Below, piece after piece: positions 22,877-32,682 of a stretch of 64,000 nucleotides of DNA. This stretch comes from Phaeosaccion multiseriatum. Lineage: Eukaryota; Ochrophyta, other classes. The notes under the pieces are model-generated. The model was not told where the DNA came from and did no database searches. It saw nothing but the letters and a program-made list of their open reading frames with translations. The stretch covers positions 5,580,001 to 5,644,000 of the forward strand of contig OZ218950.1 in the NCBI GenBank assembly GCA_965112735.1, written 5' to 3'. A program made the position numbers and the translations under genes. Each line of letters starts with the position of its first letter. The stretch's first letter is position 1.

Positions 22877-23289
22877 CGCCTTAAACCCTTTCGGCGCGGC
22901 TGTCTCCACGAACGCAGACCATTTTGCAACACACGTGCCGCAGCAGCAGGAGCAGTACCAGCAGCAGCCGTTCCAACAGCAGCCGTTCCAGGAACAGCCG
23001 TACCACCAGCAGCAGCAGCAGCAGCCCCTTCAGCAACAGTATGCGACGGCGAATCCTTTCGAGCAGTTCGTCGCGCCGCAGCCGGCTGTGTTCCAGCCGA
23101 CGCAGTACCAGCCGCAGCCCCAGCAGCAGCCCCAGCAGCAGCAAGATCCACTGATTCTCTCTCCTTTCCTCGACACGCAACCCCCACAAAGTGCTGCCCC
23201 TGCTGCTGCCGGGGGTGGGGTTGCCAGTTTTCATGTGCCACCACAACCTCCAACAGCAGACTTTGCCATGTTTGATCCTTTCTCTGCGC

Positions 23290-23320
<31 letters not shown>

Positions 23321-24260
23321 ACCAGTGCAAAAGAACCAGCCGCAGCAGTCGCAGCAGACCGGAGCTATCTCGCTTTTTGATGACGACGACGACGTCTTCG
23401 GACTGGGCGCGGCAGCGGCAGCAGCAGCAGCAGCAGGGACAGCTTCTAATGGAGGTGGAAAGGAGGCTTTCCGAGAGGAGGAAGAGGATGACTCTGACTC
23501 TGACGACTCTGGTGAAGACAGGGAGGAGGCCTCGGAGAGCGATAGAATAGGGCGGAGTAGGGCTCCCTCGGGGCCGGTGGACAATACCTACGTGGTGACG
23601 TTTCGAGACAAGAAGCTCGGCATGCTCTTGGAGAGGGCGGATGAGTGGTCCAAAGGCAGTGAGCAGAGGCAGGAACGGATGGTGGTCCGAATGGTCGTGG
23701 AGCGCGGACCGGCCCAGGCAGCGGGCATTAGCGTGGGCAGCAAGGTGGTCGAGGTGGAGGGCACGCCTTTCAAGGGACTGACGTACCAGGAGTCACTGGA
23801 GGTCATCAAGGCCGCAGGGAGGCCAATGAAGATGAAGCTGGAGCGGGGGGAGGACGACAGCATCACGGGCACCTGCCTCTACAAGAAAACCGCAGGGCAG
23901 GTGCGGAAGATGTCGGAGTATCACCACCGATTCTACGTGCTTGGAGGCGCCGCCTTTCCCAATCAGAAAAACCTTTTGCAGCTCTACACGTCCAAGACGG
24001 CATACGACCAAAACGTCATTGCGAACCATCATCGGAGGAGCACGAAGCATCTCGACAAAGTCAAGTTGTACCGACTCAACAGGACGTACAAGATCGGGTC
24101 CGTAAGGACTCGCTCGTACACGGGTGCCCCGTACCCTATTTTTGCCTTCGCCCTCACCAACCCAAAGTGGAAGTTCAAGCAGCTCAACTTTGCCTCGCGA
24201 TCACGGGCAGAGCTCGACGTATTCCGGTCGCTCCTGGGCAAGTATTGCGCACATGGGTGA
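22584..24260 (+). CDS. Poly-Q, NPF-motif protein with PDZ and PH-like domains
   Basis: Intronless 558-aa protein, probably a membrane-trafficking or endocytic scaffold. The N-terminal 280 residues are Gln/Pro-rich, encoded largely by CAG repeats, and carry NPF tripeptides (MNPFDG, LNPFGA, ANPFEQ) and DPF-type motifs (FDPFS). NPF is the ligand of EH domains and DPF of AP-2 in endocytic adaptors. A Ser/Asp/Glu-rich acidic stretch follows. Residues about 333-415 form a PDZ-like domain (KKLGMLLERAD as the carboxylate-binding region, then VERGPAQAAGISVGSKVVEV). Residues about 420-556 look like a PH-like fold (CLYKKTAGQVRKMSEYHHRFYVL...IFAFALTNPKWKF...ELDVFRSLLGKY) with a terminal helix. The PDZ-plus-PH arrangement is an inference from sequence pattern. 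The CAG repeats give long artefactual frames on both strands. It stands next to the large CTCA satellite. Confidence 0.8.
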
Positions 24261-24559
24261 GCATGCACAGATTTCTCTTGCCTTTTTTAGAGTCTTCCCA
24301 TAATACACTAGATTTTGACTCCCTGAGCAAGCCCTGAGCAAGGGTAATTGAAGAGATTGACATTATTGAAGTGCCCTTGCCCGGAGCAAGTGCGCTTTTA
24401 CAGAAGGGAAATGCTCGGCCGCCCCAAGTTCATTCAATTTTAGGAGAAATGAAGGCCGCGCCCACGCAAACTGAAACTCACACATCCGTTACATCCATAT
24501 GCCCTCCCTCCGCTCGAGGGAGGTTGGCAGAGGCCCTTTTAAGCGACACCTGTAGCAGC
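24261..24559. other. Intergenic between PDZ/NPF gene and IFT22
   Basis: 299 bp holding the 3' end of one gene and the promoter of the next on the same strand. It includes a short direct repeat, CCTGAGCAAG, near 24320-24340. No coding content. Confidence 0.5.
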
Positions 24560-25396
24560 ATGTCGGTAGCAGAGCCTCTAAAGATTGTGCTAGCAGGCCC
24601 GCAGAGGTCGGGCAAGACGAGCCTGGCCGACTTTATCGCAGGGCACTCTCCTGAGCTTGGCGCTCCGAACAAGAGCTACAACCCCACCATCGGCTGCAGG
24701 TTCGTTGTGCTTGACGCTGAGCGAGTGTGAGGAGCAGCAACTGGCTCACGAGTATCTTGATAGATGTCCTCCTTCTGGCTCCAACAGGGAAGAGGAGATT
24801 GGGGGAGAAAGGAGAGAAAAATGAACGCTGGGACATTTTTTTTCTCCTTCCTCGGCTCTCGCTCACCTCTTGCCTCCCGCTGTGTGTAACCTGGTTGCTT
24901 TTGCACGTGTGCTGTTGCTCGTCACGTGTGCAGGATTCTAGAGTGTGAAAAGCAAATGGGCATCACTGGTGGCAACAAGGTCAATGTAGAGCTGTGGGAT
25001 GTGTCCGGGGATCAGACGTTCGAGACGACATGGCCCTGCGTGCTGAAAGACTGCGACGGAGTCATTCTAGTCTACAACCCGGAGATCCCGAGCCACGAGC
25101 CAGAGGTTCGTACTGCACAGATCGTATCTTCCTTAGAATGATGCTTTGCTTTCCTGAAGTAATTGAAACTGCTGTGGGACACAAGTGCTGCCATCTTACC
25201 CTGTGCCCTCCTCATTGCCTCTCCCACGCTCAGGTGGGCATTTGGTACGAGCAGTTCGTTAAGCTCACGGGTCTGGACGACGAGCAGTGCGTGGCACTCG
25301 TGCATAGGACCAACCCGGCTCCCGCCCCGAGATCAAGACCACGTAAGGATAGGGACCGTGTCAAGTATTATTACACTCCGTGCCTTCCACTGCTGC

Positions 25397-25469
<73 letters not shown>

Positions 25470-25470
25470 C

Positions 25471-25502
<32 letters not shown>

Positions 25503-25862
25503 GCTGCTGCTGCTGCTGCTGGTGGTGGTGGTGGTGGCGGCGGTGGCGGCGGCGGAAGTGGTACCATCTACACCTCGGTCGATTTGACTGTGACTTGTCC
25601 ATCATAATTCCCTTTTACAGCACAACAAGACACGTTGCGTCTCTCCCGCTGCTGTGCTGACGGTTTCCCCACCCGCCCGCCGCCCCCTTACCCTCGCAAT
25701 CCCTCGCCCTCCGACTCAGCTCCAAAGCTCTCGAGTATCCAGGTGCTAAACACCAACTTTGAGGCCGCAAATCAGGTCATCAGCGTCATGGAAGACTTCT
25801 TCCGCTCGTGCTCGACCATTCGGAAGAAGAAGGAGACTGCCTTGAATGGCAGCCGGAAATAA
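24560..25862 (+). CDS. IFT22: Intraflagellar transport protein 22 / RABL5, Rab-like small GTPase
   Basis: Subunit of IFT complex B, needed for building cilia and flagella. Four exons (24560-24699, 24934-25105, 25234-25342, 25720-25862) join in phase to 187 aa, close to the usual 185. The P-loop GPQRSGKTSLADF is intact. YNPTIGCRILECEK corresponds to the family's YNPTxGxRILEFE, VNVELWDVSGDQTFETTWP to ELWDCGGDxKFExCWP, and LKDCDGVILVYNPEIPSHEPE to the family's characteristic GVxIVFNxDxPSHxxE. The C-terminal LSSIQVLNTNFEAANQVI also matches. The family lacks the standard NKxD guanine-specificity motif, as here. Its presence implies the organism, or at least its lineage, makes cilia. Intron 3 is dominated by a TTG repeat. 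Convergent with the EttA gene. Confidence 0.9.
25392..25556. repeat. (TTG)n / (TGC)n / (GGT)n compound microsatellite in IFT22 intron 3
   Basis: About 36 TTG units followed by TGC, GGT and GGC runs. Cys-, Leu-, Val- and Gln-only frames here are repeat artefacts. Confidence 0.95.
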
Positions 25863-26101
25863 GCTCTTCGTCGCTCGATTGTGCTCGCGGGCGGTCAGCA
25901 GCGATAGCGGCAATGTACATATCGCGATGGCACGGTACCTTTGTCCGTCCAAGGCGAGACAGAGAGAGAGAGAGAGACAGAGTGTTGGGGGCAGGGGTCA
26001 GCGCCGCCCACCCCCAACGGGCCGCCCCAGGACCACACCTGTCTCCTCCGCAGCTCAGCTCAGCACTGCCCCTCCCTGCGCCGCATCACGTCGTGTCATG
26101 A

Positions 26102-27634
26102 CTAAACCGTGACCCTGCTCTCCAGGCCCTTGCGCTTCATAAAGTCTGAGTACGCACTGAGGTTTCCCTGGAAGCTGTTGACGGTGCCATTGTCCTCAAA
26201 CACCAGCATGTGCGAACAGATTCTGTCTAGGAACCAGCGGTCGTGGCTGATGACCATGGCGCTGCCGGGGAAGTCTCGCAGGGCGTCCTCCAGAGCGCGC
26301 AGAGTGTCCACATCTTTCGGTTTGTTCGTCACGTGAGGGAGTGCATGCGGGGCGGGCAAGAACGGGGGCAGTCAGAAGGCAGCAGCACGAGAGAAGGAGA
26401 AAGGCGTGCTCTTCAATACATGCAGCAAGAGAAAGGAAGGCATCGAGGCATCGAGTCACACACCCCATGCCGCGCTACACTGCTCAAAGGCTTAACTCAC
26501 CCAGGTCGTTGGTGGGCTCATCCAGAAGCAGCACGTTGTGTCTGGCGTACGTGTGGTGTGCCACGGAGGATCACGCAAGCGGCAGGAGCAGGAGGAGGAG
26601 GAGGGAGGGGGGGGGGGGGGATGTTGTTGGGCGCAAGAGGGTGTGTGATGAGAGAGAGAAGGGAAACACACGCGGACACAAGCTTTCTCAGCAATAAAAC
26701 ATAAACTGTCTCACCCATTCTTGAGCACTTTGGCCAGGTGCACTCTGTTCCGCTCTCCCCCGCTGAGGCTCCCAACCTTCTTCTCCTGTGCGGGGCCTTT
26801 GAGATTGAACGAAGCAACGTAGGCCCGCACATGGATCTCCTGAGAAGTTCCCAGCTGCCAGGGTACACGGCAAACAAGGGATGGCGAAAAGGAAGGAGCT
26901 CAGACAGGGAGGGCGAGGGAGTGCTGCTGCTCTTGGTGCTTTGTTGTGTAAGACAGCGAAAGGACACCTTCCTTCGTGCTCACCTTAATGTACTCTGCTC
27001 CCTGCCCCACTTCCTCGTACACGGTGCTGTCGGGGTCCAGGTCCGAGCGCGTTTGGGACACCACCCCAATCTGAAGGCAAGCACAACCACACACACACAG
27101 GCAACAGACAGAGTGGGGGGGGGAAGCGATTTGACTTATTGTTGCTCTCCCAAAGGCCACTTGTTTGTCTGGGAGAGAGAGAGAGAGCCGCATGGGCATG
27201 TCTCGCTGGAGGGAGGGTGACATACGTACATCTGTTGTCTTTCCCCACGAGACGCTGCCTGCGTCTGCCTCAAGCTCTCCCGCAATGACGTTGAAGAGCG
27301 TACTCTTGCCCGAGCCTGGACAGGCAAGGGCGAGAGGGCACAAACGGTGTGGTACAGTTTGTGTGTCATGTTTCTTTTGCCCCCCAAAAACACCCCGTTG
27401 GGAACGGCGTACACACACACGTACCGTTGGCCCCGATGATGCCCACGACACTCCCGGACTCAATTTTGAAGGACAAGTCGTTGAAGAGAGACCTTCCCTC
27501 AAAGCCCTTGCTGACGCCCTGTACCTCCAGCACCAGTTGGCCCAGTCGCGGCCCGGGAGGTATCACAATCGCCCTGCCATTCAACACACACACACACACA
27601 CACACAAACACACACAAACACACACACAAACACA

Positions 27635-27670
<36 letters not shown>

Positions 27671-28479
27671 GGGTTAGGCGGCGGCACGACGTGCGCATCG
27701 GCTGCTCCTTCCTCTGCCAAGCTCACTCACCCTTCGCTGATCTGCCTCAATTGGTGCGACGCATCGGACGCTTCCTTCAGCCTCTTTTCGTAGGACTTCT
27801 CCCGAGCCCGGTTAGAGCCTTTCTTTTTTCCCTGTAGATGGAGACAGAGACACGATCAGCGAGGCCTTGGTGAGCGATAAGCGAGCGCATCCTCACCTGA
27901 ATCCACTTTAGCTCTTCGGTCATCTTCTTTGACTTTTGCTTCTCGCCCTTCTTCTCCAAGTCCAGCCGCTGCGCCTTCTTCTCCAGCCAGCTTGAGTAGT
28001 TGCCCACGTAGGGAAACATCCTCCCACGGTCGATTTCGAGAATGAAATCGGCGACATTGTCCTGCAGCGGAAGACGAGCGGCGATAGATGGCGACGTCAG
28101 CAAGATGGTGAGGAAGAGGCTTCCCCCCTCACTCGAAATGAGCGAGAGGGACTCGTAACAGGGTCTTTGGTCCTAAAAGAAAGTCTCGCTCCTGATGCGG
28201 CAGCTCAACCCTCCCTCTCCGCCGCCATTTTCCAAGTTCCTTGCCACAGCGCAGTCTCCGATCGCTGGAACGGGCACCGGGCTCACGCATGCCATGGTCG
28301 GAAACGTACCAAAAAGTAGCGATCGTGTGTGATGGAGATGACCATCCCCTTGTGCTTGGCCAGGTAGTCTTCGAGCCAGCGCACGGACTCCGCGTCGAGA
28401 TGATTCGTAGGCTCGTCTACATGGCAGTAGATACGAACAACGAACAACGAACCGACCGACCAAGCACTCAGTTTGCGCC

Positions 28480-28510
<31 letters not shown>

Positions 28511-29591
28511 AGGGGCACGGGTGTGCCCTCCATGACTAACCTAGTATGATAATGTCGGGTGCCTCCAGGAGCATCCTGCACAGGGCCACCCGCCTCTTCT
28601 CCCCTCCGCTCAGCGTGGCCACAGGGGACATGGGGGGCGGCACGTGGAGCTTGTGCATTGCCGTCTTCACACACAGTAGGGAGAGGAGGGGACGATGCGC
28701 AAGCATGAGCCGAGCCAACATGACGCAACGAAATGCGCGTGCTGCTCTCGGTGTGCCTACTCTTTTTTTCGCTTCCTCACCTGCACTCTGTGGTCGAGGT
28801 TCCAGGCATCAAGCTCTTCGATCTTGTTCTGGAGCTGTCCCTGCTCCTCCAGTAGCTGATCAAAGTCCGCCTCCGGCTCTCCCATGGCCTCGCTCACCTT
28901 GGCGGTGAAACAAGAAAGAGAGGAACAGACTCGTTTAGACAGTGCAGTCAGTGTACTTGACGGCATTCGATTCAGACGAGTCCGATCGCTGCATCCCACG
29001 ATGAGTCCAGTTCCTAACTGCTGCTGCACCTCACTTCATTGAATCTGTGCATGAGGTTCTCCTGTTCGGCAATGCCCTCCCGAATATTCTCCATCACGTC
29101 TTTGGTCAGATCCAGCTCCGGCTCTTGCGACAGGTATCGAACCTGAGTGCAGGGAGGACAACGCCAGATGAGTCGCAAAAGCAAGCAAGACCCAACGATT
29201 GCTGCTTCTCTTGTCCGCACCGCACCTTGAGACCTGGCTTTACCCAGATACTCCCCTCGTAGTCCTTATCACGACCGGCGAGGCACTTGACTAGCGTGCT
29301 CTTGCCGCAGCCATTGGCCCCAATGACGCCGATCTTGGCTCCGTGCAAGAAGGTCAAGTTACAGTTCTCGAACAGCACCCTCCCCCCGAGGAGCTTCTTG
29401 GTAAGGCCCTCGCAAGAGAGCACAGGAGTTCCCGCCACATCCCCCGACCCACCAGCATTGCTGCTCAGTCTCCGCCGATGGCCCTTCCTAGCAGCTTCCT
29501 GCTGCCGCTGCTGCTGTTGCCAACCGTATAGCGAGCGCGTAAGTCTGCTGCTATTAGTGATTCCGCCGCTGCGACGCACGATGGCAAGCAT
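26102..29591 (-). CDS. Organellar EttA-type ABC-F ATPase (translational throttle)
   Basis: ABC-F ATPase predicted to bind the E site of a bacterial-type (mitochondrial or plastid) ribosome and gate elongation by energy state, as bacterial EttA does. Thirteen in-phase exons (29591-29226, 29142-29035, 28897-28781, 28664-28541, 28416-28310, 28061-27897, 27831-27731, 27573-27425, 27315-27230, 27070-26984, 26839-26715, 26541-26501, 26313-26102) give 595 aa. Both nucleotide-binding domains are complete: [17 protein letters not shown] and DEPTNHLD; then [17 protein letters not shown] and DEPTNDLD with HDRWFLD. The arm region and IPPGPRLG linker match EttA. The N-terminus ([20 protein letters not shown]...RRLSSN) looks like an organelle presequence; an in-frame ATG at 29654 would extend it by 21 residues. 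Bacterial ancestry through an organelle is inferred. All catalytic residues are present. Confidence 0.9.
26105..27700. repeat. Short simple repeats in EttA introns (C/G tracts, CA repeat at 27581-27670)
   Basis: The clearest is a (CACACA)n tract at about 27581-27670 in the intron after the EttA linker exon; a G homopolymer lies near 26607-26620. They are intronic and non-coding. Confidence 0.8.
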
Positions 29592-29730
29592 TCCCTTCTC
29601 TTCTCTATCTCCGTAGAAGCCGCGGCGGCCGCGCCGATGGGGAATTGTTGACATATTTTTTGTTGACTTTTAGATGGAAGTGGGGTGGTTGGTTCGCGCC
29701 CGCCCCCTTCGCCACCCTCCTTCCTCTCCC
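29592..29730. promoter_or_regulatory. Putative bidirectional promoter, EttA / DNAJC25
   Basis: Head-to-head start codons of two genes lie 139 bp apart with the chosen starts. If the outermost in-frame ATGs (29654 and 29674) were used only 19 bp would remain, so the inner starts are preferred. Confidence 0.4.
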
Positions 29731-31681
29731 ATGTACTTGTACTACTTGGTGGTGCTTGTCCTCTGCCTTGTGCTGGGATCATTTGCAGAGTCCACACCTC
29801 CCAGTGATGGCGGCGTTGAGGATGATAAGGAGAAGGCGGCGATGCCCAATATGAAGCTCGGTACTGCTCCTTTCAGCGACCCCCACGCGCACTTTTGTCA
29901 CAAGGATAGCTGCTACGAGGTGCTGGGTCTGAAGAGGGGGGCGGCGAAGGTACGATGCGCACACTGCAGCCAGGAAACTAGAGAGGAGGGAGGGGCAGGA
30001 GAGACGGAGAGTGGAACCCCCCCAAACAACATTGCCCAACGCGTCGGCCGTCCAATGGTTTGTCTTATATCCCTCCCCCTCCTTGCTTGTCGCTGCCGCA
30101 AACTCCTTGCCGCTGGTTAGGCCGACATCAAGCGGGCGTATCGCCAACTGTCTCTTCTGTACCACCCAGACAAGAGCGACGGCAGCACTGGCTTGAGCCG
30201 CAAAGAGTCGCTCGACATCTTCCAGCGCGTCTCGGCAGGCAACAAGGTGCTCTCGTCAGAGGAGACCCGCGAGAAATACGACTTCTACACCGACAATCCG
30301 GACGCGTACTGGGAGGTAAGCAAAACCGAAGGCAGGCAGCAAGAGTGGCAGCAGCAACAGCAGCAGCCAACCCTGCTTCCTCTCAACAGTCACTGAGCCT
30401 CTCTTTTCCCTCTCTGCGTTGTACACGCTTTGTTCTGTGGTGAATGACGGCAGGAGTACGGCCACTGGTGGGTGAAGGAGTACTCCCCCCCGTCCGACGT
30501 CAAGTGGGTCCTGCTGGGCCTGCTGCTTGTGGTGAGCATCTTCCAGCCCTTGCACCAAAAGAACAAGCACGACCGAGCCGTCCAGTATATCGTCGCCGCG
30601 GCGGAGAACAACTATAACGTCAGGTGGGTACCTTTCATCTCTCTCGTCGACAAGAAACTGGGCGATGAAGGCTTGCTAACCCAACCAATACCCCACGCTT
30701 TCCCCCGGTGACGCAGGCAAGGGGGAACGCCGCTTACGAGACAATTGCGACAACAGGCAGAGGAGGAGCTCGCTCGAAGGCAAAAGGACGCGACAACGGC
30801 AGGAGGGAAGAGCGGGAGCAAAAGGAAGGCACCCAAGAAGACAAAGGCTGAGCAAGCCAAGGAACTCAACGCTATCATTCGGGAGCTTGCTAGCAAGGTG
30901 TGGCTGGCTAGCGAGGTGCTCAGGGCTGGTGGGGCGACAAGAGAGGGGATGCACCAGGGAGCCGATGGAGAGAGGGGGAGAGAGAAGAAGGAACACCTGA
31001 ACGAAACCCTCCCTCCGGGCCCAACAACGTGTCCTTAACATTCGTATGCAATGCCTCCTCCTCCCTCTCGCCTCTTAGGTGCACATTGGCGGCTCCAACA
31101 AGAAGCCCACATGGCGAGACAACCCTCTGGTCAAGCTGCCGCTCATCCCTCTGAGCATGGCCAGGCTCCTCTTCTTTTTGGCGCGGTGGCACCTGCTCAA
31201 GTCCAGGAGAAATGCGATGGACTACACCTTCTGGTCCAAGTGAGTGTGCGTGTGCGTGAGTGCGTTCGTGCTGTATATTCGTGTCGTATCCCCCCTGGCC
31301 GCCATGTCTGAGCATGTTCCTCCAATGCGCGTGCTTCCCTTGGGCCTGGCCCTTCTGGCTGACCACCACAGGCGGTGTATCGGGGCAGACACCTGGGACG
31401 ATCTCGACGAAGAGGGCCGAAAGTCGGCCGTGCAGGAAGAGGTCAGTGACCCCATGCACACTACCACCCTCTCTTTCTCTTTCTTTCTCTCTCTCCCTCC
31501 CCCTCTTTCTCTCTCTCCCTTTCTCTCTTTCCTTCTCTCTCCCCCTCCCTCTCTTTTCTCTCCCTCCCTCCCTCTCTCTTTCTCTCCTCTCTCTCTCCCT
31601 CTCTCTCCTATCTCCCTCTCTCTCTTTGTCTCTCTCCTATCTCTCTCTCCCTCCCCCTCTCCTTCTCTCTCTCCCTCCCTC

Positions 31682-31715
<34 letters not shown>

Positions 31716-31972
31716 CCTATCTTTCTTTCTCCCTCTCTCTCTCTCTCCCTCCCTCTCCCCCCCTTCTCTCTCATCAAGGCCCAACGTTGCTCCTCCGTCT
31801 TTTTCCTTTTTCGTGGCCCCTCCGTTCGCAGGTGTGGAAAGGGAGCGACGAGCTCGAGGCGTGGAAGTGGAAGCATTTGCACGGGGGCGATGTGGCGGGG
31901 CTGAAGCAGCGGAAGGCCTTCGCCGCCCAGAGGATCAAGACCGCGGAGGAGGAGGCGGTGGTGGATGAGTAG
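29731..31972 (+). CDS. DNAJC25: DNAJC25-like ER membrane J-protein
   Basis: J-domain co-chaperone anchored in the ER membrane. Seven exons (29731-29949, 30121-30315, 30454-30623, 30717-30897, 31079-31239, 31372-31441, 31832-31972) join in phase to 378 aa. The N-terminus is a signal peptide (MYLYYLVVLVLCLVLGSFAE). The J domain runs through CYEVLGLKRGAAKADIKRAY with an intact HPD motif (LLYHPDKSDG), so Hsp70 stimulation is expected. A transmembrane segment follows (VKWVLLGLLLVVSIF), then a Lys-rich charged region, GGSNKKPTWRDNPLVKLPLI, a further hydrophobic segment, and a C-terminal block WKGSDELEAWKWKHLHGGD. This order is that of DNAJC25. An in-frame ATG at 29674 is an alternative start. The start of exon 4 is the least certain junction. 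Intron 6 is a long CT tract. Confidence 0.88.
31455..31772. repeat. CT-rich intronic tract in DNAJC25 intron 6
   Basis: About 320 bp of irregular (CT)n, CCCT and TTTC. It lies in the pyrimidine sense on the transcript and shortly precedes the last exon. Confidence 0.92.
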
Positions 31973-32682
31973 GATGAAGCCTCTCTACAGAGGAAAATGA
32001 AGGGAGAGCGTCTCTAGGAGGGGAGAGTCTGTCTACAGGAGAAGGGGCGAGGCTTTCTTCAGGAGGAGGGGCTGGGAGAGGAGAGCGCGTACAGGAAGAG
32101 GGCCCCACCTTGCTTGTTGTAAGGAGTGCAGTGCTGGCGTGAGGAGTGTTTGTGTGCGAGACACGTTGGCGGAAGTGGAGAGGCAGTGGAGAGGCAGTGG
32201 GGAGGTCGTGCGCACGGAGCCGGGCGAAGGTAGAAGAGACCAGGGCAATGGGCCAAGCGGTAGGAGCCGGCAGAGACGGAGGGACCAAGAGGGCACGGCA
32301 ATTGACCTTGGACCCTGCTGGGGTTGGGAAGTGGGATTTCCCCCAACAGAAGCAGCAGCAGCAGCAGCAGCTACAGAGCAGCAGCAGCAGCCCCTTGGCT
32401 GAAAGTGCCCCCTTCGGCCTTGGCTGGATTGTGGTGAGCAAGCAACCGTAGGCAGAAGCCCCTCTGCGCAAATCCAGTGTGCACGGGCTTTGACGAGTCT
32501 GTCTCCCATTGTGTACAGCACAACAGAAGGTAAAATCAGAAGGAGAGGAGAAGAGGCTGGCCGGAAGCGCGGGTTGAAAAAAAGACACACAGCCTAACTA
32601 CACGTCCCGTGATTCTTAAAACTAAAAAGTGAAAAAAGGTGCAATGGTACAATTTGGGTGGGGTGACAAACACTGTTTTGAT
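31973..32682. other. Convergent intergenic region, DNAJC25 / NOC2
   Basis: 710 bp between two stop codons. It contains AGGAGGGG-type direct repeats near 32010-32090, a CAG cluster at 32347-32390 and GGAGAGGCAGT repeats near 32175. Several overlapping open frames exist on both strands but none shows a recognisable domain or supported splice chain, so no gene is called. Confidence 0.5.

Noticed and set aside
22510-23322. Ala-rich minus-strand frame opposite the PDZ/NPF gene
   Set aside because: Antisense of CAG repeats; the plus strand carries PDZ and NPF motifs.
25163-25660. Open frames of poly-Cys, poly-Leu, poly-Val or poly-Gln
   Set aside because: Caused by the TTG/TGC microsatellite inside IFT22 intron 3.
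31935-32590. Possible small gene in the DNAJC25/NOC2 gap
   Set aside because: Overlapping frames on both strands, low complexity and no domain or splice support.
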